Shown here: positions 15,165-17,597 of the stretch, piece after piece
Layout: each line of letters opens with the position of its first letter
Numbering within the stretch: the first letter of the stretch is position 1
Assembly: GCA_025360875.1 (NCBI GenBank)
Contig: JANYBI010000232.1
Span: 1-17,597 of the forward strand
Length of the DNA: 17,597 nt
From: Lentisphaerota bacterium
GTDB taxonomy: Bacteria; Verrucomicrobiota; Lentisphaeria; Victivallales; GWF2-50-93
Reading direction: 5' to 3'
Notes under the pieces: generated by a model
Seen by the model: only the letters and a program-made list of their open reading frames with translations
What the model was told of the DNA's origin: nothing
Databases searched by the model: none
Position numbers and translations under genes: made by a program

Positions 15165-16025
15165 ATGGATAAATTTCCAAGGACTACTGTAGGCGGCGTT
15201 TCACTGTCAAGGATGATTATCGGAACAAACTGGTTCCTCGGATACAGCCATACGACCAAATCCAAGGACGACTACATCAAGGAGACCGTCAAGAACAGGA
15301 AGAAGATCGCCGACATACTCGAAGTCTATTTCAGGAATGGAGTAGATACGATAATGGGCATGATCAATGTGGAAGCTCTTTTCGAAGGCATAAAGGATGC
15401 CCAGGACAGGACGGGCGTCAAGGCGATAATCATCTCCACTCCGGGTTTTCCGGTGAACGCAAATTCTCCCGTGAACGGATTTTCCGACAAGGAAAGCATC
15501 AAGATACTTGACGAAACACAGAAACTGGGAACCACTTTCTGCATGCCCCACCAGAGCACCACTGATGCGATGGTCGACAAGTGCACACGTGAAATCCGCC
15601 AGTTCAAAGGTCTCTGCAAACTGATCCGTGAACGTGGAATGATCCCGGGTCTGAGCACACATATGCCTGAATCCATCATATATGCCGATGAATCCGGACT
15701 TGATGTCGAAACATACATATCCATCTACAACTCGATGGGATTCCTCATGCAGGTCGAAGTCGACTGGATTTCCAATGTGATACATAATGCGAAAAAACCT
15801 GTCATGACAATAAAACCAATGGCCGCCGGACAGGTAAGACCGTTCCAGGCCCTTAATTTCGTCTGGAACACGATCAGACCGCAGGACATGGTAGCTGTCG
15901 GTACAATGACCCCGGACGAGGCCAAGGAACTGATTGAAATGTCACTTTCAATCCTGGAACACCGTACGGCAAAAGTTGAACTCCAGGAAACCCGTTCCAA
16001 GAGTTCAATCAAGTCCAAGAAATAA
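15165..16025 (+). CDS. Aldo/keto-reductase-like TIM-barrel protein with an atypical active site
   Basis: This 286-residue soluble protein resembles a shortened aldo/keto reductase barrel: 'GGVSLSRMIIGTNWFLG' at the N-terminus, 'NGVDTIMG' at 58-65 (Asp61 in the place of the catalytic Asp), 'TFCMPHQSTTD' with His129, and 'VMTIKPMAAGQVRPFQAL' and 'MVAVGTMTPDEAKELIEMSL' matching the C-terminal cofactor-side strands. The usual catalytic tyrosine is not visible after Asp61, and the lysine strand reads 'IIISTPGF', so the D-Y-K-H tetrad looks incomplete. Normal reductase activity is therefore doubtful. GGAGAA (15151-15156) supports the ATG at 15165. The gene is divergent from the YhcH-like gene, which suggests a shared carbohydrate-related role. 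The family placement is moderate; I do not recognise a specific function. Confidence 0.65.
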   Translation: MDKFPRTTVGGVSLSRMIIGTNWFLGYSHTTKSKDDYIKETVKNRKKIADILEVYFRNGVDTIMGMINVEALFEGIKDAQDRTGVKAIIISTPGFPVNANSPVNGFSDKESIKILDETQKLGTTFCMPHQSTTDAMVDKCTREIRQFKGLCKLIRERGMIPGLSTHMPESIIYADESGLDVETYISIYNSMGFLMQVEVDWISNVIHNAKKPVMTIKPMAAGQVRPFQALNFVWNTIRPQDMVAVGTMTPDEAKELIEMSLSILEHRTAKVELQETRSKSSIKSKK

Positions 16026-16050
16026 TCTTGGACAGTCATGTTTCTAAATT

Positions 16051-16077
16051 ATAACCTGCTTTTTTCAAAGCAGTTAT
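16051..16077 (+). terminator. Hairpin after the aldo-keto-reductase-like gene
   Basis: ATAACCTGCTTT (16051-16062) pairs with AAAGCAGTTAT (16067-16077) around a 4-base loop, with one bulged C. It lies 26 bases after the stop at 16025. There is no clear T run after it, so it is a weak intrinsic terminator. It shares AACCTGCTTT with the attC-like sites to the right and may instead be a decayed recombination site. Confidence 0.4.
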
Positions 16078-16115
16078 ATTTCCATATCTGCTTGCCCGCC
16101 AAGCATTCACTTGTC

Positions 16116-16143
16116 TTGTCTTTCCTGTTAAACCGCTTATATT
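16116..16143 (+). promoter_or_regulatory. Possible promoter for the first cassette gene
   Basis: TTGTCT (16116-16121), 16 bases and TATATT (16138-16143) form a moderate sigma-70-like pair. The 9-base inverted repeat ATTATAACT/AGTTATAAT (16141-16149 and 16159-16167) overlaps the -10 box and the predicted start. It could be an operator, but its right half is also the recombination box at the cassette junction. Confidence 0.3.
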
Positions 16144-16160
16144 ATAACTGAGTTGCCAAG

Positions 16161-16722
16161 TTATAATTTTGGATAAAATAATGAAAAAGATTACTTTCAT
16201 TGTGCTCATGTTTGGTGTGTTTCTTTTTGCACACTCCCAGGAATATAGGCTAAATGATAATGTTGAATGGCTAAAAGGGAAGCTCAATTCGGTCTGCGTA
16301 AAACAAATGCAAATCATTGCTGAAGCTATGTTTAAATATCATAATAAAAACGGTAAATTCCCGGCAAAACCATCTGAATTAAAAGGATATATTGAGTTCC
16401 CCCCTTACAATGCCGATCGTGCCTATTTAATATTCATTTCGCCCGCTGACACCATTGATATCAATGATGTCGACGGATGGGATTATGTTGATAATAATTG
16501 CTCATATATTTTAAACGATAAAGCCAATATTGACGATTGGAAAGATGTATTAATCAGTGAAAAGAGATACTTCTTGTGGCCGGATAGAAAGACATATGTA
16601 TTTATTGGAAAACATGCGGCAACGATAACTGATAAAGGACTTGAGGAGATTAAGAAAAATGGGAAATTATAACTAATTCTATTCTGTCAACCTGCTTTCG
16701 CAGGTCGGCAGATAGGAGAGTG
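16161..16722 (+). mobile_element. Integron-like gene cassette 1 (secreted protein gene plus attC)
   Basis: The cassette runs from the base after G16160 of one R' box to G16722 of the next. Its 5' end reads TTATAA. Joined to its terminal G, as in an excised circle, this gives GTTATAA, the exact reverse complement of its R'' box TTATAAC (16667-16673). It holds one ORF starting 20 bases from the 5' end and ending inside R'', as is usual for integron cassettes. It is more AT-rich than the DNA to the left. Confidence 0.65.
16181..16672 (+). CDS. Small secreted protein with a prepilin-tail-like (DUF1559-like) segment; cassette 1 product
   Basis: This 163-residue protein starts with a signal peptide, 'MKKITFIVLMFGVFLFAHSQ'. 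The mature part contains 'VCVKQMQIIAEAMFKYHNKNGKFPAKPSEL', which resembles the 'CxxNLKQIGxAxxxYxxxNGxxP' stretch after the pilin helix in type-II-secretion-like pseudopilins of PVC bacteria. Late residues 'VFIGKHAATITDKGLEEI' recall their 'DGHVxxL' end. The N-terminal pilin helix and methylation motif are absent, so it is a secreted soluble relative rather than a pilin. The ATG at 16181 is preferred to the TTG at 16169 because it starts the signal peptide directly; the ribosome site is weak. The stop codon lies inside the attC R'' box. The similarity is by eye and the function is unknown. Confidence 0.7.
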   Translation: MKKITFIVLMFGVFLFAHSQEYRLNDNVEWLKGKLNSVCVKQMQIIAEAMFKYHNKNGKFPAKPSELKGYIEFPPYNADRAYLIFISPADTIDINDVDGWDYVDNNCSYILNDKANIDDWKDVLISEKRYFLWPDRKTYVFIGKHAATITDKGLEEIKKNGKL

Positions 16723-16728
16723 TTAGTC
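16667..16728 (+). other. attC-like recombination site 1 (62 bases)
   Basis: The layout matches a folded attC: R'' TTATAAC (16667-16673), a 5-base spacer, L'' CTATTCTGTC (16679-16688), AA, the stem CCTGC-TTTC-GCAGG (16691-16704), TC, L' GGCAGATAG (16707-16715), a 6-base spacer and R' GTTAGTC (16722-16728). L'' pairs with L' if T16683 is flipped out as a single extrahelical base and one T·G wobble is allowed. Extrahelical bases and an unpaired central spacer are hallmarks of attC sites. GTT/AAC are conserved, although the rest of the R boxes departs from GTTRRRY. Thirty-one central bases are identical to site 2. Confidence 0.75.
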
Positions 16729-17146
16729 AAGGAAATTTTTCATGAATAGAAGAACACAATGGATAATAGTATTGCTTTCCTTGTCTTGCGCTTTTCTTGC
16801 ATTGACTTCTGCGTTCCTTTTCATATCATTAAGGGCCAGCAATAAAACCTTAGATAAAATCAATAAAATTCTACCGGGAGATAATATTTCAAAAGTAATA
16901 GATAGATTAGGCCCTCCTAGAGTTTCATGCGATGCTAGCAATAATATTTGGAATATAAAAGATCCCAAATATTGCAATGGGAAAAAATTATATTTGTTTT
17001 ATATTTCGACTCCTCCTTGTCGTGAAATTGAGGTTTATACAGACAGGGACGACAACGTAGTGTTTGTAACTTGCCATACATTATAAGGAAGACTAACTAT
17101 TCCCATGTTGTCAACCTGCTTTCGCAGGTCGGCAGATAGTAGAGCG
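16723..17146 (+). mobile_element. Integron-like gene cassette 2 (424 bases, anchored BamE-like protein gene plus attC)
   Basis: This cassette is bounded by two attC-like sites and carries one ORF that begins 19 bases after its 5' junction. The 5' end TTAGTC joined to its terminal G gives GTTAGTC, the exact reverse complement of its own R'' box GACTAAC (17091-17097). This independent 7-of-7 match, with a box sequence different from cassette 1, is the strongest sign that it is a unit inserted by an integron integrase. Confidence 0.72.
16742..17086 (+). CDS. Small membrane-anchored protein with a BamE/SmpA-like domain; cassette 2 product
   Basis: This 114-residue protein has one N-terminal helix (about 8-29, 'WIIVLLSLSCAFLALTSAFLFI') followed by a short soluble domain. 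'INKILPGDNISKVIDRLGPPRVSCDASNNIWNI' and 'YLFYIS' resemble the 'I.xGxsxxeVxxxLGxP...W.Y' pattern of SmpA/OmlA/BamE-type folds, which mediate contacts in the cell envelope. Cys18 lies within the helix, but 'LSLSC' followed by Ala could also be a lipobox; the case is undecided. AGGAAA near 16730-16735 supports the ATG at 16742. The gene is a typical integron-cassette ORF: single, small, AT-rich and of unknown role. Confidence 0.7.
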   Translation: MNRRTQWIIVLLSLSCAFLALTSAFLFISLRASNKTLDKINKILPGDNISKVIDRLGPPRVSCDASNNIWNIKDPKYCNGKKLYLFYISTPPCREIEVYTDRDDNVVFVTCHTL

Positions 17147-17152
17147 TTCTGT
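17091..17152 (+). other. attC-like recombination site 2 (62 bases)
   Basis: It has the same spacing as site 1: R'' GACTAAC (17091-17097), spacer TATTC, L'' CCATGTTGTC (17103-17112), AA, the stem CCTGC-TTTC-GCAGG (17115-17128), TC, L' GGCAGATAG (17131-17139), spacer TAGAGC and R' GTTCTGT (17146-17152). L'' pairs with L' with G17107 extrahelical, one mismatch and two wobbles. The central 31 bases (17109-17139) equal 16685-16715, while the outer boxes differ, as expected for attC sites of different cassettes. Confidence 0.75.
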
Positions 17153-17168
17153 GCAGGAGAAATATTCT

Positions 17169-17597
17169 ATGAAGGACACACTATTAAATCGTTTATATCT
17201 CACCTTCAAGGAATGGGCTGATGACAAAAGAGATATTAAATATGCAAAAAAATACTTGAATGATAAAATCAATCTGGAAGACACAAAGAATAAGGTTACT
17301 CCTATTGCCTACTTGCTTTTTTTTGGAATTGAAGAGTTTTTAAAATCTGACATAAACAGTATTACTTTTAAACTTGTTAATGATTCAGTAACTGCATCTG
17401 CGGGATTCCTTCTCTCTTCGGGAATTCCGACATATACTGCTGAGAAATTTAAACTTATATTAGTAGAGGCGGGAAATAACAGGAAAGTCAAGGTAGTAGT
17501 ACCAGACAAGGAAAAAGTTCTTGATTATTTTAATCATCTTAATCCTGACGGCACCTTTGAGGGACGTGTTGAATTCCCCTTCATGGAAATAATTAAA
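17169..17597 (+). CDS. Unrecognised protein of cassette 3, truncated at the right edge
   Basis: The frame is open from the ATG at 17169 to the last base, giving 143 residues beginning 'MKDTLLNRLYLTFKEWADDK'. AGGAGA at 17155-17160 is an excellent ribosome site, and the start lies 22 bases after the cassette junction at 17146/17147, as in the two preceding cassettes. There is no signal peptide or membrane helix. The visible part mixes charged helices with strands ('KFKLILVEAG', 'RKVKVVVPDKEKVLDYFNHL') and looks cytoplasmic. I do not recognise the family. Base composition is strongly AT-rich, like the other cassette genes. Because the stop codon is outside the window, length and function stay open. 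Confidence 0.75.
   Translation, partial: MKDTLLNRLYLTFKEWADDKRDIKYAKKYLNDKINLEDTKNKVTPIAYLLFFGIEEFLKSDINSITFKLVNDSVTASAGFLLSSGIPTYTAEKFKLILVEAGNNRKVKVVVPDKEKVLDYFNHLNPDGTFEGRVEFPFMEIIK

Larger units (their letters stand above)
16049..16166 (+). other. Left boundary of the cassette array (attI-like or degenerate attC site, unresolved)
   Basis: The R'-like box GTTATAA at 16160-16166 marks the 5' junction of the first cassette. Two possible partner boxes TTATAAC lie upstream, at 16049-16055 and 16142-16148. The outer pair would make a 118-base site; the inner pair makes an 11-base-spaced inverted repeat that recalls the simple paired boxes of an attI. Neither reading shows the L-box pairing found in the two downstream attC-like sites. 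Small hairpins at 16051-16077 and 16090-16104 lie inside. This may be an attI, a diverged attC or the remains of one. Confidence 0.35.

Noticed and set aside
16036..16317. Minus-strand frame ending in a basic tail across the array's left boundary
   Set aside because: It runs through the promoter-like region, a cassette junction and the signal-peptide codons of the cassette 1 gene on the other strand; no ribosome site or family match.
16685..16715. The CCTGC-TTTC-GCAGG hairpins as plain intrinsic terminators
   Set aside because: No T run follows them, and the extended L- and R-box pairing and cassette-end complementarity are explained better by attC sites.
16685..17139. The two 31-base repeats as the start of a CRISPR array
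   Set aside because: Only two copies, 424 bases apart with a gene between them, and the flanks fit attC boxes; there are no short regular spacers or cas genes.

Overview
The window looks like chromosomal DNA from a Gram-negative environmental bacterium. A PVC-group origin (Lentisphaerota/Verrucomicrobiota-like) is a weak guess, based on the mix of families and on a secreted protein with a prepilin-tail-like domain. No rRNA, tRNA or CRISPR array was seen.

Region 1 (1-14290) is a nearly gapless run of plus-strand genes. It begins with the C-terminal part of a CPA2-type cation/proton antiporter carrying USP-like domains, followed by a STAS-GPP34 fusion. After a 157-base gap with a candidate promoter and a 14-base palindrome come a stand-alone STAS protein, an NMT1/THI5-type binding protein, a membrane dCache-HAMP-SpoIIE phosphatase with a C-terminal RsbW-like kinase domain, a membrane-anchored protein with four tandem TrpX/COG2984-type binding domains, a STAS protein with a large unrecognised C-terminal domain, a COG4120-type permease, a COG1101-type ATPase, and a CDF-like membrane protein that has lost most metal ligands. 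Several of these genes overlap by 4-8 bases. I read the block as one transcription unit that couples an ABC importer to a partner-switching circuit: one kinase/phosphatase and up to three STAS proteins, all with the phospho-acceptor serine at residue 55.

Region 2 (14291-16077) starts with a 172-base inverted-repeat element whose two hairpins differ by compensatory changes. Next is a divergent pair: a YhcH/YjgK/YiaL protein on the minus strand behind a near-consensus sigma-70 promoter, and an aldo-keto-reductase-like barrel protein on the plus strand. An 18-base perfect palindrome lies between them.

Region 3 (about 16026-17597) is AT-rich and has the architecture of an integron gene-cassette array. 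Two 62-base attC-like sites carry R and L boxes, unpaired central spacers and one extrahelical base each. In each of two complete cassettes the 3' R'' box is the exact reverse complement of the R' box rebuilt from that cassette's 5' end. Each cassette holds one small secreted or membrane-anchored protein of unknown role. A third cassette runs off the right edge. No integrase is in the window, so this could be an integrase-distant stretch or a CALIN (attC cluster lacking an integrase).
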